DNA of 64,000 nt from Nesterenkonia halophila (GCF_009467795.1 NZ_WIAX01000012.1:62001-126000), one strand, 5' to 3'. Shown: positions 29,693 through 41,663, numbered from the stretch's first letter. The notes: generated by a model not told the origin, from the sequence alone. A program made the numbers and translations.

Positions 29693-30679
29693 TCAGAAGC
29701 CCAGCTTGCCGAGCTTCTTCGCGTCGCGCTGCCAATCCTTGGTGACTTTGACATGCAGGTCCAGGTAGACCGGGGTGCCCAGCAGCTTCGCGATGGATTC
29801 GCGGGCCTCGGTGCCGATCGCCTGCAGCCGGCGCCCGCCGCGGCCGATGATGATCGCCTTCTGCGAGTCGCGCTCGACGTGGATGCTGGCGTGGACGTCG
29901 ACCAGCGGCCGGTCCTCCGGCCGGCCCTCGCGCGGGGCCATCTCGTCGACGACGACGGCGATGGAGTGCGGGAGCTCGTCGCGCACGTCCTCCAGCGCCG
30001 CCTCGCGGACGAGTTCGGCGACCATGACCGCCTCGGGCTCGTCGGTCAGATCGCCCTCCGGGTACAGCGGCGGCGAGAGCGGCAGCCGTCCGACCAGCTC
30101 GTCGGCGACCACCTCGACCTGGTCGTCGGCCGTCGCGGAGACCGGGATGATCGCGTCGAAGCCGTCGTCCTGACGGCCCCGCCCGGCCAGCCGCTCGCGG
30201 CCCAGCGCCTCGACGGCCATCAGCTGCTCGGCCAGCGCATCGCGGGCCACCCGGTCGGTCTTGGTGACCAGGGCCACCACCGGCTGGTGCGGCACCTTGG
30301 TCAGCTGCTCGGCGATGAACCGGTCGCCGGGGCCGATCGCCTCGTCCGCCGGCAGGCAGAAGCCGATGACGTCGACTTCGGAGAGGGTCTCGATCACCAG
30401 ATCGTTGAGCCGCTGGCCGAGCAGCGTCCGCGGGCGGTGCAGCCCCGGGGTGTCGACCAGCACCAGCTGGGAGTCCTCGCGATGGACGATCCCGCGGACG
30501 GTGTGGCGGGTCGTCTGCGGCTTCGACGAGGTGATCGCGACCTTCTCGCCGACCAGCGCGTTGGTCAGCGTGGACTTGCCGGCGTTCGGCCGCCCGACGA
30601 AGCTGGCGAAGCCGGCACGATGGTTCTCATCGTGCTCGGCGAAGCGCACGGTCCGGGGATCGCTCTGGGGATCGCTCAC
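29693..30679 (-). CDS. era: GTPase Era
   Basis: Ras-like GTPase that helps mature the 30S subunit by binding 16S rRNA. G1 GRPNAGKST, G2 TTRHTVRGI, G3 DTPG (VDTPGLHRP), G4 TKTD, then a C-terminal KH domain with IIIGRGGRRLQAIG. 328 residues, the long form with extra charged residues. The GTG at 30679 overlaps the preceding gene's stop (GTGA). It is the last gene of the dnaJ-rsmE-phoH-ybeY-corC-era run and lies 298 bases before leuA. Confidence 0.96.
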   Translation of the reverse strand: MSDPQSDPRTVRFAEHDENHRAGFASFVGRPNAGKSTLTNALVGEKVAITSSKPQTTRHTVRGIVHREDSQLVLVDTPGLHRPRTLLGQRLNDLVIETLSEVDVIGFCLPADEAIGPGDRFIAEQLTKVPHQPVVALVTKTDRVARDALAEQLMAVEALGRERLAGRGRQDDGFDAIIPVSATADDQVEVVADELVGRLPLSPPLYPEGDLTDEPEAVMVAELVREAALEDVRDELPHSIAVVVDEMAPREGRPEDRPLVDVHASIHVERDSQKAIIIGRGGRRLQAIGTEARESIAKLLGTPVYLDLHVKVTKDWQRDAKKLGKLGF

Positions 30680-32091
30680 TGCTGCTCCTGCTGCTCGTCG
30701 GTGCGGGGCTCGTCGGTGCTGCGGCCGTCGGCGTCGGCATCGGACGGACGCTCCATGGTCTCACGCTTCTCTCCGGAGGGGGCCGGGACGGCGAGCACAT
30801 GGCTGATGCGGTTCCGCCGGCCGGAGAGTCCGTCGGCGCGCACCAGCACGCCGCGGATCTCGGCCTCGGAGCCGACGATCGGCACCTGCCCCAGCGCCTT
30901 GGCGAGCAGACCGCCGACAGTGTCGACGTCCTCCTCGTCGTCGAGGTCGATCCCGTGGAGCGCGGCGAAGTCGTCGACGCTCATCCGGGCCGAGAGCCGG
31001 CGCCGCCCGTCGCCGAGCTCCTCGACGTCGGCGGTCTCGACGTCGTACTCGTCGACGATGTCGCCGACGATCTCCTCGATGAGGTCCTCCAGCGTCACCA
31101 GCCCGGCGGTCCCGCCGTACTCGTCGGCGACCACGGCGACATGCGTGGACTCGCGCTGCAGCTCGGGCAGCAGCGCCGAGACGCGCTGGGACTCGGGCAC
31201 GAAGCGCGCCTCGCGCTGGACCTCGGCGGCGACGATGCCCGCGGGGTCCCGCTCGGCGAAGGCCGCCGGCGGCTCCCCGGCGTGCAGCCGGTGCTCCAGG
31301 AAGGCGACGTCCTTCAGATAGATCATGCCGGTCACCGCATCCGCCGAGCCCTCGATGACGGGCGCCCGGGAGCAGCCGGAACGCAGGAAGATCGACATCA
31401 CCTCCCCCAGCGTCGCCGTCGCGGAGACCGAGACGATGTCGGGGCGCGGGACCATCACCGCGCGCACCCGGGTCTCCGAGAGGTCGAAGACCGACTGGAT
31501 CAGCTCGGCCTCGGCGTCCTCGATGACGTCGCCCTCCGACGCGCGCACCACGGCATCGCGCAGCTCCTCGTCGTCGAAGAAGCCCTGGTCCGGGCCGCCG
31601 GTGCCGGGCACCAGTCGCGTGCCCCCGGCGATGAGCAGCCTCGGGACGGGGCCCAGCACCGTGCGCAGCCCGCGCACCAGCCGCGCGGTGTGCGCGGCGA
31701 CCAGCAGGTGGTGCTGTCGGCCCACCCGGCGCGGCGAGAGCGTGGCGAGCCCGATCCCGCCCAGCACCAGCAGGCCGGCCGCGGCGAGGCCTCCGGCCAG
31801 CAGTCCGCCGGCGAGCCGTACGGCCGCCAGAGTCACCAGCAGCACGGCGACCGCCGCCCCGAGCCAGCGCCAGAGCTGCAGCGCGACAGTGTGCGGGACC
31901 GGGTCGTCCAGGATGCGGGCCACCGCGCTCGAGCCGTGCTTCTGCGCGGCCTCCTCGGCCTCGCGGCGGCTCAGCCGCATGAACGCGGACTCCGCCGTGG
32001 ACAGCACGACGGCGGCCAGCGCGCAGAGCGCGGCGAGCACCAGCAGCCCCATCGGCAGCATCGGCCCGTCGCCCAGGGATCCCTCGCTCAT
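30676..32091 (-). CDS. CNNM/CorC-type transporter-associated protein with CBS pair
   Basis: A hemolysin-C-like membrane protein, possibly for Mg/Co efflux or homeostasis. Three or four N-terminal hydrophobic helices (residues 9-34, 75-95, 98-115) form a shortened CNNM region, followed by two CBS motifs (MVPRPDIVSVSATATLGEVM and HVAVVADEYGGTAGLVTLEDLIEEIVGDI) and a CorC_HlyC domain (ARMSVDDFAALHG). The last ~40 residues are acidic/Gln-rich. 471 residues. ATGA overlap with ybeY upstream and GTGA with era downstream imply one translationally coupled unit. The transport role is inferred from the family only. Confidence 0.9.
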   Translation of the reverse strand: MSEGSLGDGPMLPMGLLVLAALCALAAVVLSTAESAFMRLSRREAEEAAQKHGSSAVARILDDPVPHTVALQLWRWLGAAVAVLLVTLAAVRLAGGLLAGGLAAAGLLVLGGIGLATLSPRRVGRQHHLLVAAHTARLVRGLRTVLGPVPRLLIAGGTRLVPGTGGPDQGFFDDEELRDAVVRASEGDVIEDAEAELIQSVFDLSETRVRAVMVPRPDIVSVSATATLGEVMSIFLRSGCSRAPVIEGSADAVTGMIYLKDVAFLEHRLHAGEPPAAFAERDPAGIVAAEVQREARFVPESQRVSALLPELQRESTHVAVVADEYGGTAGLVTLEDLIEEIVGDIVDEYDVETADVEELGDGRRRLSARMSVDDFAALHGIDLDDEEDVDTVGGLLAKALGQVPIVGSEAEIRGVLVRADGLSGRRNRISHVLAVPAPSGEKRETMERPSDADADGRSTDEPRTDEQQEQQ

Positions 32092-32599
32092 GCGTGAGTT
32101 CCGGTGGTCGGCGTCGGGGCCGGGCGGCCGAGGAAGCCGCTCAGAAGCTCGGTCTGCAGGGCGAACATCCGCCGCCGCTCCTCCTCCTCGGCGTGGTCGT
32201 GGCCGAGCAGATGCAGCATCCCGTGCACGGCCAGCAGAGCGAGCTCGTCGTCGGTGCCGTGGCCGGCCTCGGCGGCCTGACGCGTGGCGACCTCGGGGCT
32301 GATCACCACGTCGCCGAGCGTCCCTGCGACGACGGGCTCCTCCACCGTGCCGGCGCGCAGCTCGTCCATCGGGAAGCTCATCACGTCGGTGGTGCCGGGC
32401 AGATCCAGCCAGTCCTCGTGCAGGGCGGTCATCTGCTCGTCGTCGATCAGCGTGATCACGACCTCGACGGCGGCGCCCAGGTGGAGGCGCTCCAGCACGT
32501 GGGCGGCGAGCCGGCGGAGCATCTCCGGGGACCCGGCCGCGACGCGGTCGGAGCCGGAGACGTCCTCCACGACGACGCCGGAAGTCTCGGCGGCGTCGG

Positions 32600-32603
<4 letters not shown>
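32088..32603 (-). CDS. ybeY: Endoribonuclease YbeY
   Basis: Single-strand RNase for 16S rRNA 3' maturation and ribosome quality control. Zinc-binding motif HGMLHLLGHDH near residue 133; upstream VITLIDDEQMTALHEDWLDLPGTTDVMSFP fits the family. 171 residues. It overlaps phoH upstream and the CBS gene downstream by four bases each. Confidence 0.96.
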
Positions 32604-33664
<1,061 letters not shown>

Positions 33665-33671
33665 CGCCGCC

Positions 33672-33677
33672 AGTCTA
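33672..33677 (-). promoter_or_regulatory. Candidate internal -10 box of phoH
   Basis: TAGACT on the minus strand, seven bases before the phoH ATG. The box contains the rsmE TAG stop. Confidence 0.35.
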
Positions 33678-34511
33678 CTGGCCGTCGGCGCCGGGGCGGT
33701 CCCAGCGTCCCAGCAGCACCTGCACCGCCGTCAGCGCGGCCGGCCCGGCGGTCGACGAGCGCAGCACCGTCGGGCCCAGGCGCGCCGGCCCGGCCCCGGC
33801 CTCGGCCAGCCGGGAGATCTCGGCCTCCGAGATGCCGCCCTCCGGTCCCACGAGCAGCAGCAGCGTCTGCGGCGTCGTGCCGTCCGCGCCGTACCCGCCC
33901 GCCGTGCCCCCGGCGGCGCCCGCCGGCGGCAGCCCGAGGGAGGCCAGCGCCTCGGCGAGCGTGTGCTCCTCGGTCTCGTGGAGCACCACGGCGGCGAGGT
34001 CCGCCGAGGATGCGATGCGCTCGGCGAGCTGGGCGGTGGAGTGCAGCGCCTCGACCTCCGGGATCGCGGTCCGGCGGGTCTGCTTGGCCGCCGTGCGCAC
34101 GGTGGAGACCCACTCAGCATGCTTCTTCGCCTCGCGGCCGGGCTTCCAGCGGGCCACCGAACGCTCGGCGCTCCACGGCACGATCCGCTCGACGCCGAGC
34201 TCGGTGGCCGACTCGATCGCCTGCACGTCGCGCCGGTCCTTGGCCAGCGCCTGGACCAGCACCAGCTGCGGGACCGGACGCGGCTCGACGTCGACGCGGC
34301 GGACCTCCACAGTCAGCTCGCCCGAGCCGGTCGCGGCCACCACGCCCGCGGCCCGGCGGTCGCGGGTGTCCGAGAGGACGATCTCCTCCCCCGGAGCCAG
34401 TCGCATCACGGTGGCCGCGTGGTGGCCCTCGGCGCCGTCGACCAGCACCCGGGCCCCGACCTCGACGGCGTCCAGCGCCCCCGGGGCCAGGTGGAACAGC
34501 GGAGCGGTCAC
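33675..34511 (-). CDS. rsmE: 16S rRNA m3U1498 methyltransferase
   Basis: SPOUT methyltransferase. N-terminal PUA-like part ([19 protein letters not shown]), catalytic part with [27 protein letters not shown] and the SAM knot [15 protein letters not shown]...[11 protein letters not shown]. 278 residues with a Gly/Ala insertion around residues 205-220. The GTG at 34511 overlaps the dnaJ stop (GTGA). It lies directly after dnaJ, as in most Actinobacteria. Confidence 0.95.
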   Translation of the reverse strand: MTAPLFHLAPGALDAVEVGARVLVDGAEGHHAATVMRLAPGEEIVLSDTRDRRAAGVVAATGSGELTVEVRRVDVEPRPVPQLVLVQALAKDRRDVQAIESATELGVERIVPWSAERSVARWKPGREAKKHAEWVSTVRTAAKQTRRTAIPEVEALHSTAQLAERIASSADLAAVVLHETEEHTLAEALASLGLPPAGAAGGTAGGYGADGTTPQTLLLLVGPEGGISEAEISRLAEAGAGPARLGPTVLRSSTAGPAALTAVQVLLGRWDRPGADGQ

Positions 34512-35632
34512 AGACTGTCCCAGGCCTCGCGGAGCTTGGTGAAGACGCCGCGGTGCTCGGTGGTGGACTCGCCGGCCTCCTCGTCGCGCTCCTCGGCGAG
34601 CTCGCGGAGCAGCTCCTTCTGCCGGTCGCTGAGCTTCTGCGGGGTCTCGACCTTCAGGTGGACCTTCAGCGCCCCGCGTCCGCCGCCGCGCAGGTGCTGC
34701 ACGCCGCGGTCGCGGAGGGTGAAGACCTCGCCGGACTGCGTGCCCGGCTTCACCTCGATCTGCTCCTCGCCGTCGAAGGTGTCCAGGCTGACCGTGGTGC
34801 CCAGCGCCGCGGCGGTCATCGGCACGGTGACGGTGGCGTGCAGATCGTTGCCGCGGCGGGTGAAGACCTCGTGCGCGCGCACGTCGACCTCGATGTAGAG
34901 GTCGCCGGAGGGGCCCCCGGCCAGACCGGCCTCGCCCTCGCCGGCCAGGTGGATCCGGTTGCCCTTGTCCACGCCGGCGGGGATCTTGACCTTCAGCGTG
35001 CGCCGCTCGCGCACCCGGCCCTGGCCGTCGCACTCCTGGCAGGGGTCCTCGATGATCGAGCCGAAGCCGGAGCAGCGGGCGCAGGTCTCAGTCTGCAGCA
35101 CAGTGCCCAGGATCGAGCGCATCGGCCGCTGGATCTGGCCGTGGCCGCCGCAGTCGGAGCAGGTGGTCGGCGTCGAGCCCTCGCGCGTGCAGGTGCCGTC
35201 GCAGACTGAGCAGGTCACCGCCGTCTCGACCTCGACCTCCTTGGTCGTGCCGAAGGCCGCGTCCTGCAGGTCGATGCGCACGCGGATCAGCGAATCCTGG
35301 CCGCGCCGGGTGCGCGAGGCCGGGCCGCCTCCCCCGCCGCCGAAGAAGGTCTCGAAGATGTCGCCGAAGCCGCCGAAGCCGCCGCCGAAGCCTCCCCCGC
35401 CGAAGGACGGGCCGCCGCGGCCGTTCTCGTCGCCGGTGGCGTCGTAGTTCCGCCGCCTCTCCTCGTCGGAGAGCACCTCGTAGGCGCGGCCGAGGACCTT
35501 GAACTTCTCCGCAGCCTCCTCCGAGGGGTTCACGTCCGGATGCAGCTTGCGGGCCTGCTTCCGGTACGCCTTCTTGATCTCCTCCGTCGACGCGTCGCGG
35601 TCGACGCCGAGCGCCTCGTAGTAGTCAGTCAC
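34508..35632 (-). CDS. dnaJ: Chaperone protein DnaJ
   Basis: Hsp40 co-chaperone of DnaK. J domain with HPD (KLHPDVNPS) in residues 1-70, a Gly/Phe-rich linker ([16 protein letters not shown]), four zinc motifs, then the C-terminal substrate domains. Three zinc motifs are CxxCxGxG ([24 protein letters not shown]); the first reads CSVCDGTC, lacking the final Gly. 374 residues. Three bases separate it from hrcA, so this is the DnaJ2-type gene controlled with hrcA. GTG start. Confidence 0.96.
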   Translation of the reverse strand: MTDYYEALGVDRDASTEEIKKAYRKQARKLHPDVNPSEEAAEKFKVLGRAYEVLSDEERRRNYDATGDENGRGGPSFGGGGFGGGFGGFGDIFETFFGGGGGGPASRTRRGQDSLIRVRIDLQDAAFGTTKEVEVETAVTCSVCDGTCTREGSTPTTCSDCGGHGQIQRPMRSILGTVLQTETCARCSGFGSIIEDPCQECDGQGRVRERRTLKVKIPAGVDKGNRIHLAGEGEAGLAGGPSGDLYIEVDVRAHEVFTRRGNDLHATVTVPMTAAALGTTVSLDTFDGEEQIEVKPGTQSGEVFTLRDRGVQHLRGGGRGALKVHLKVETPQKLSDRQKELLRELAEERDEEAGESTTEHRGVFTKLREAWDSL

Positions 35633-35635
35633 TGT

Positions 35636-36652
35636 TCACCCTTCAGACAGGATTCGGGAAAGATAGCGTGCCATCGCGCGCACCGCCGACATCGTCGAGC
35701 CGTAGTCCATGCGCGTGGGTCCGACGACGCCCAGCTGGGCGCCGTCGTCGGCGCCGTATTCCGCGGCGACCACCGCAGTTCCGGCGAGCGAGTCGTGGCT
35801 GGTCTCGTGGCCGATGCGCACCGAGAGACCGCGCTCGTCCTGCTTCATCTCCTCCAGCAGGCGCAGCAGCACCACCTGCTCCTCGAGGGCCTCCAGGACC
35901 GGTCCGAGCGAGGGCCCGAGGTCCTGGTCGGACCTGGCGAGGTTAGCAGTGCCCGCCATGATGATGCGATCCACCCGTCCGGACTCCAGGATCGCGGCCA
36001 CTGTCTGCGCGACCACCGCCATGGCCGGCTGCAGCAACGGCTCCACCGAGCCGATGAGCCGGTCCACCGGCAGCGGCAGCGCCGTCGCCGATCGGTTGTG
36101 CAGCTGCGAGACGAGCCGACGTCCGATGACGTGCAGCGACTCCTCCTCGAGGCCCTCGGCCAGCGTGACCATCCGCTGCTCGACCTTGCCGGAGGAGAGG
36201 ATCACCACGACCAGCACCTTCTGCCGGCCCATGGAGAGCACCTCGACATGGCGGATCCGCGCGGTGCTGTGCTGCGGATGCTGCAGCACCGCGACCTGAT
36301 TGGTCAGCATCGCCAGCAGGCGCACCGTCTGCTCCAGCATGGCCTCGTAGTCGTCGGCGGCCTCGACCAGGGCGTCCATCGCCCGCTGCTCGGCGGGACT
36401 GAGCGGCCGGATCTCGGAGATCCGGTCGACGAAGAGCCGATAGCCCCGGTCGGTGGGGATGCGGCCGGCGGAGGTGTGCGGGGCCTCGATGAGCCCGTCG
36501 GCCTCCAGATGCGCCATGTCGTTGCGGATCGTCGCCGGCGAGACCTCCAGATTGTGCCGGTCCACCAGGGCCTTGGAGCCGACGGGCTCGTGGCTGTGGA
36601 CATAGTCCTCCACGATGGCGCGCAGCACCTGCAGTCGTCGCGTGTCCGACAT
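35636..36652 (-). CDS. hrcA: Heat-inducible transcription repressor HrcA
   Basis: Represses chaperone genes through CIRCE operators. N-terminal winged helix (RRLQVLRAIVEDYVHSHEPVGSKAL, then VSPATIRNDMAHLEADGLI, TSAGRIPTDRGYR) and a GAF-like dimer domain. 338 residues from ATG 36652, which has GAGGAGGA at good spacing; the frame continues upstream but that part covers the operator and is not protein-like. Its own promoter contains a CIRCE-like site, so it is probably autoregulated together with dnaJ. Confidence 0.96.
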   Translation of the reverse strand: MSDTRRLQVLRAIVEDYVHSHEPVGSKALVDRHNLEVSPATIRNDMAHLEADGLIEAPHTSAGRIPTDRGYRLFVDRISEIRPLSPAEQRAMDALVEAADDYEAMLEQTVRLLAMLTNQVAVLQHPQHSTARIRHVEVLSMGRQKVLVVVILSSGKVEQRMVTLAEGLEEESLHVIGRRLVSQLHNRSATALPLPVDRLIGSVEPLLQPAMAVVAQTVAAILESGRVDRIIMAGTANLARSDQDLGPSLGPVLEALEEQVVLLRLLEEMKQDERGLSVRIGHETSHDSLAGTAVVAAEYGADDGAQLGVVGPTRMDYGSTMSAVRAMARYLSRILSEG

Positions 36653-36777
36653 TGCTGCTCGGTCCTCCTCGTGGGCGGGGCTGGGTGGTCCGGGATGCCC
36701 CGGCGGGCCGGGGCGTGGCCGGTGCGGTCTCGGGCACTCTCCGTGCGCGGGCGGGGCGCGCCTCGGGCGCCCGACGG

Positions 36778-36804
36778 CTGGCACTCTCCGCGGGCAGGTG
36801 CTGA
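36778..36804. promoter_or_regulatory. CIRCE-like HrcA operator
   Basis: CTGGCACTC-N9-AGGTGCTGA against the consensus TTAGCACTC-N9-GAGTGCTAA: 7/9 and 6/9 matches with the exact 9-base spacer. It begins where the -10 box TAGAAT ends, so it covers the predicted hrcA-dnaJ start point. A further GCACTC half-site lies at 36734-36739. Confidence 0.75.
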
Positions 36805-36809
36805 TTCTA
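36804..36809 (-). promoter_or_regulatory. Candidate -10 box of hrcA-dnaJ
   Basis: TAGAAT on the minus strand, abutting the CIRCE-like site. Implied leader about 145 bases. Confidence 0.55.
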
Positions 36810-36873
36810 TCGTCTCGCCCCGGCTGTTCGCCTCCCCACAGCGCGCCTCCTCCCTGGGCGAACGCGGCCTTGC

Positions 36874-36879
36874 TAAGGT
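36874..36879 (+). promoter_or_regulatory. Candidate -10 box of the DUF3097 gene
   Basis: TAAGGT, nine bases before the GTG. The transcript would be leaderless or nearly so. Confidence 0.35.
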
Positions 36880-36888
36880 CTGCAGACT

Positions 36889-37776
36889 GTGACATCCGCT
36901 GGATTCTCCGCCGACTGGTCCGCCTGGGGCCCCACGGACCTCGCCGCCCGCCGCCGCGCCCAGCAGCGCGAGATCGACGACGTGCCGGCGGACCCGGGAA
37001 CAGTGGTCGAGGAGGCCGAGAGCGGCTGGGTCGGCGCCGTCGTCGGCGTCGAGGCCGCCGGCGGCGTGCAGGTGGTGAGTCTCGAGGACCGGCGCGGACG
37101 CGCCCGGGCCTTCCCGCTGGGCCACGGCTTCCTGGTCGACGGCGAACCGGTGCGGCTGGTCGCCCCGACGCCGCGGACGAGCGCCCCGGCCGCCCCCCGG
37201 CGGACCGCTTCGGGCTCAGTGGCCGTCGACGGCGCCGCCGCCCGCGTCGCCCGCGCCTCGCGCATCTGGGTCGAGGGCACGCATGACGCCGAGCTGGTCG
37301 AGAAGGTCTGGGGCGAGGACCTCCGCCTGGAGGGCGTCGTCGTCGAGCCGCTGCACGGCGCCGACGACCTGGTCGGCGCGCTGCGCGAGTTCGCCCCCGG
37401 CCCCGGTCGCCGCGTGGGCGTGCTGCTGGACCACCTGGTCTCCGGATCGAAGGAGACGCGGATCGCCGCCGAGGCCATGGCGCTCTCCGGCGCGCGCGAC
37501 AACGTGCTGGTCCTCGGCCATCCGTACGTCGACGTCTGGCAGGCGGTGAAGCCGCAGCTGCTCGGGCTGGATCGCTGGCCGGACATCCCGCGCGACGTCG
37601 ACATCAAGATCGGCACGCTGCGCGCGCTGGGCTGGCCGCACGCCTCCCAGCGCGACGTCGCCCACGGCTGGAAGCGCATCCTCGGCACTGTGGGCAGCTA
37701 CACCGACCTGGAGCCCGCGCTGCTCGGACGGGTGGAGGAGCTCATCGACTTCGTCACCGCCGAGCCGCAGGGCTGA
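36889..37776 (+). CDS. DUF3097 protein
   Basis: A 295-residue actinobacterial protein of unknown function. It has an SH3-like N-terminal part (GWVGAVVGVEAAGGVQVVSLEDRRGR), then RIWVEGTHDAELVEKVWGEDLRLEGV, a toprim-like stretch with GVLLDHLVSGSKETRIA and NVLVLGHPYVDVWQAVKP. The EGTHDAE and LLDHLV segments recall the acidic residues of a Toprim fold, so a nucleic-acid role is possible but unproven. No signal or membrane segment. Divergent from hrcA in many actinobacteria. Confidence 0.85.
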   Translation: MTSAGFSADWSAWGPTDLAARRRAQQREIDDVPADPGTVVEEAESGWVGAVVGVEAAGGVQVVSLEDRRGRARAFPLGHGFLVDGEPVRLVAPTPRTSAPAAPRRTASGSVAVDGAAARVARASRIWVEGTHDAELVEKVWGEDLRLEGVVVEPLHGADDLVGALREFAPGPGRRVGVLLDHLVSGSKETRIAAEAMALSGARDNVLVLGHPYVDVWQAVKPQLLGLDRWPDIPRDVDIKIGTLRALGWPHASQRDVAHGWKRILGTVGSYTDLEPALLGRVEELIDFVTAEPQG

Positions 37777-37891
37777 ACGGCCCGTCCCGCGGCTGCCTGT
37801 GACTGCCCCAGACCGCCTGAGACCGTCCGGCCGGAGCCGACACGCCTCGACGCGGCGCCGCGGATGTCGGCGCGCATCCAGGCGCGGCGGC

Positions 37892-37897
37892 TAGAAT
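37892..37897 (+). promoter_or_regulatory. Candidate -10 box of the DUF4870 gene
   Basis: TAGAAT in the 216-base gap after the DUF3097 gene; it would give a leader of about 90 bases. The rest of the gap shows no gene. Confidence 0.4.
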
Positions 37898-37992
37898 GCG
37901 CGCCAGGGCACTGTTCGCCGTCCGTCTCCGCGGCGGCGACGCGCCCGCGACAGACCGCCGACCCGAGTGCACGTGAAGAGAGCTGAGGTGCC

Positions 37993-38412
37993 GTGTCACA
38001 GCCGGACAGTTCCGCCGAGCGTCCCGAGCGCTCCCGCGCCTCCGAGCATCTGCAGGGCTCCTCGCCGGCCGCCCTGCCGCTGACCCCCGCCGAGGACCGG
38101 CGCTGGGCGACGCTCGCGCACTTCGGCGGGCTGATGGGCTGCCTGCCGTCGCTGGTGATCTATCTGGTCTTCCGCGACCGCGGGCCGTTCGTGGCCCAGG
38201 AGTCGAAGGAGGCGCTGAACTTCACGCTGCCGCTGACCGTGCTTCTGCTGGCCGCCTACATGCTGGCGCTGCTGCCGCTGATCGGCTGGATCTTCGGACT
38301 GGCGGCGGTGCTGCTCTGGGTCGTGATGACGCTGGCCGGACTCATCGCCGGCATCGAGTGCAACAAGGGCCGTCCCTACCGCTATCGGCTGAACCTGCGC
38401 CTGGTGCACTGA
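37993..38412 (+). CDS. DUF4870 (Tic20-like) small membrane protein
   Basis: 139 residues. After a Ser/Pro-rich N-terminus comes TPAEDRRWATLAHFGGLMGCLPSLVIYLVF, the DUF4870 signature, then FVAQESKEALNFTLPL and two or three hydrophobic helices, ending in a Tyr/Arg-rich stretch (GRPYRYRLNLRLVH). Probably an inner-membrane protein; function unknown. GTG start with GCTGAGG upstream. It ends 10 bases from the convergent hemW stop. Confidence 0.88.
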   Translation: MSQPDSSAERPERSRASEHLQGSSPAALPLTPAEDRRWATLAHFGGLMGCLPSLVIYLVFRDRGPFVAQESKEALNFTLPLTVLLLAAYMLALLPLIGWIFGLAAVLLWVVMTLAGLIAGIECNKGRPYRYRLNLRLVH

Positions 38413-38422
38413 TCCGCCGCGA

Positions 38423-39694
38423 TCAGTCCGCCAGCCGGCGAGTGACCGCGTCGGCCAGCAGCCGGCCCTGCAGGGTCAGCACCAGCCGGCCGGCGGGATG
38501 CTCCGCATCCGGCACCAGCGGCTCCTCCTCCACCAGCCCCTCGGCGACGAGCCGGGAGGTGGTCTCCGCGGTGATCGGCTCGGCGGCCTCCAGCGCGGCG
38601 TGCGCGGCGAGATCCAGCCCCTCGGCGATGCGCAGCCGGAGCATCAGATGCTCCAGGGCGACCGCCTCGGCGTCGAGCACTTCACGGCCGTGGCCCGGGC
38701 TGATGCCGGCGGCCAGCCGCTGCGCGTAGGCCGCGGGATGCTTCACGTTCCACCAGCGCAGGCCGGCCAGATGCGAATGCGCTCCGGGGCCGGCGCCCCA
38801 CCAGTCGGTGTCCTGCCAATAGTGCAGATTGTGCCGCGACCGCATCCCCGGCCCGCGGGAGAAGTTCGACACCTCGTACCAGGAGTAGCCCGCCTCGGCG
38901 AGGATCCGGTCGGCCAGCAGGTACTTGTCGGCGTGGTCGTCGCCGTCGACGTCGGCGAGCCGCCCGCGCCGGATCTGCGCGGCCATGGCGGTGCCTTCTT
39001 CGATGATCAGCGAGTACGCCGAGAGGTGGTCGGGATCCATCGCCACGGCCTCGCGCAGGCTCGTCTCCCAGTCGGCGAGGCTCTCGCCGGGAGTGCCGTA
39101 GATGAGGTCCAGGCTGACCTCCATGCCGGCGCCGCGGACCGCCGCGACCGCGCGCGAGACGTTGGCCGGGTCATGGGTGCGGTCCAGCGTGGCCAGCACA
39201 TGCGGCACCGCCGACTGCATCCCGATGCTCACCCGGGTGAAGCCGGCCGCGGCCAGCGTGGCCGCCGCGGCGTCGTCGAGCGTGTCCGGGTTGGCCTCCG
39301 TGGTGACCTCCGCACCCTCGACGAAGCCGAAGAGCTCCCGGGCGCGGGTCAGGATGCGGGCGAGCTCCTCGGCGGGCAGCAGCGTCGGGGTGCCGCCGCC
39401 GAAGAACACCGTCGACAGCCGGCGGGCGGGCGCCGCGGCGGCGTCGAGGACGCCGGCGGCGAACTCCAGCTCGGCGATCAGCGTGTCCGGGTAGCTCTCC
39501 CGCGAGGCGCCCTCGCCGAGATCCGCGGCGGTGTAGGTGTTGAAGTCGCAGTACCCGCAGCGGACCGAGCAGAACGGGATGTGGACGTAGAGTCCCAGCG
39601 GTCGGTCGGCGCGGGCGGGCAGGGCCGCGCGGACGGCGGGCGGCGGGGATCCGTCGCTCGGGACGGGGTCGCCGGGCGGCAGGGCGGCCGGCAC
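38423..39694 (-). CDS. hemW: Radical SAM heme chaperone HemW
   Basis: HemN-like radical SAM protein that delivers heme; often misnamed coproporphyrinogen oxidase. Cluster motif CSVRCGYC (CxxxCxxC) within YVHIPFCSVRCGYCDFNTY. It lacks the fourth N-terminal Cys of true HemN (CxxxCxxCxC) because the residue after DF is Asn. FFGGGTPTLL and SIGMQSA follow, and the HemN C-terminal domain begins near NVKHPAAYAQRL. 423 residues. GTG start four bases after lepA stop; lepA-hemW is a common pair. Confidence 0.94.
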   Translation of the reverse strand: MPAALPPGDPVPSDGSPPPAVRAALPARADRPLGLYVHIPFCSVRCGYCDFNTYTAADLGEGASRESYPDTLIAELEFAAGVLDAAAAPARRLSTVFFGGGTPTLLPAEELARILTRARELFGFVEGAEVTTEANPDTLDDAAAATLAAAGFTRVSIGMQSAVPHVLATLDRTHDPANVSRAVAAVRGAGMEVSLDLIYGTPGESLADWETSLREAVAMDPDHLSAYSLIIEEGTAMAAQIRRGRLADVDGDDHADKYLLADRILAEAGYSWYEVSNFSRGPGMRSRHNLHYWQDTDWWGAGPGAHSHLAGLRWWNVKHPAAYAQRLAAGISPGHGREVLDAEAVALEHLMLRLRIAEGLDLAAHAALEAAEPITAETTSRLVAEGLVEEEPLVPDAEHPAGRLVLTLQGRLLADAVTRRLAD

Positions 39695-39698
39695 CGGG

Positions 39699-41549
<1,851 letters not shown>

Positions 41550-41588
41550 GTGTCGGACATCCTTCTCTGGGCGTCGGGGCGGGCGGAC

Positions 41589-41610
41589 GGATCCATTCTT
41601 CCATGGATCC
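41589..41610. promoter_or_regulatory. Inverted repeat GGATCCAT-N6-ATGGATCC upstream of lepA
   Basis: A perfect 8-bp dyad between the rpsT terminator and the lepA start, more AT-rich than its surroundings. Possible operator or leader hairpin for lepA-hemW. Confidence 0.45.
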
Positions 41611-41623
41611 GCGCGCGGGTATG

Positions 41624-41663
41624 CCGAAGGCCCCGGCGCAACGAGCTGCGCGGGGGCCTTCGG
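41624..41663 (-). terminator. Terminator of rpsT
   Basis: 17-base arms beginning CCGAAGGCCCC (41624-41640 and 41647-41663), with one mismatch and a 6-base loop, 72 bases after the rpsT stop. Confidence 0.8.

Noticed and set aside
30676-32091. Annotation as a haemolysin virulence factor
   Set aside because: The CNNM/CBS/CorC_HlyC architecture is a transporter-associated family; the haemolysin label is historical.
38423-39694. Annotation as oxygen-independent coproporphyrinogen oxidase HemN
   Set aside because: The motif is CxxxCxxC followed by D-F-N, without the fourth Cys of HemN, and the lepA neighbour fits HemW.
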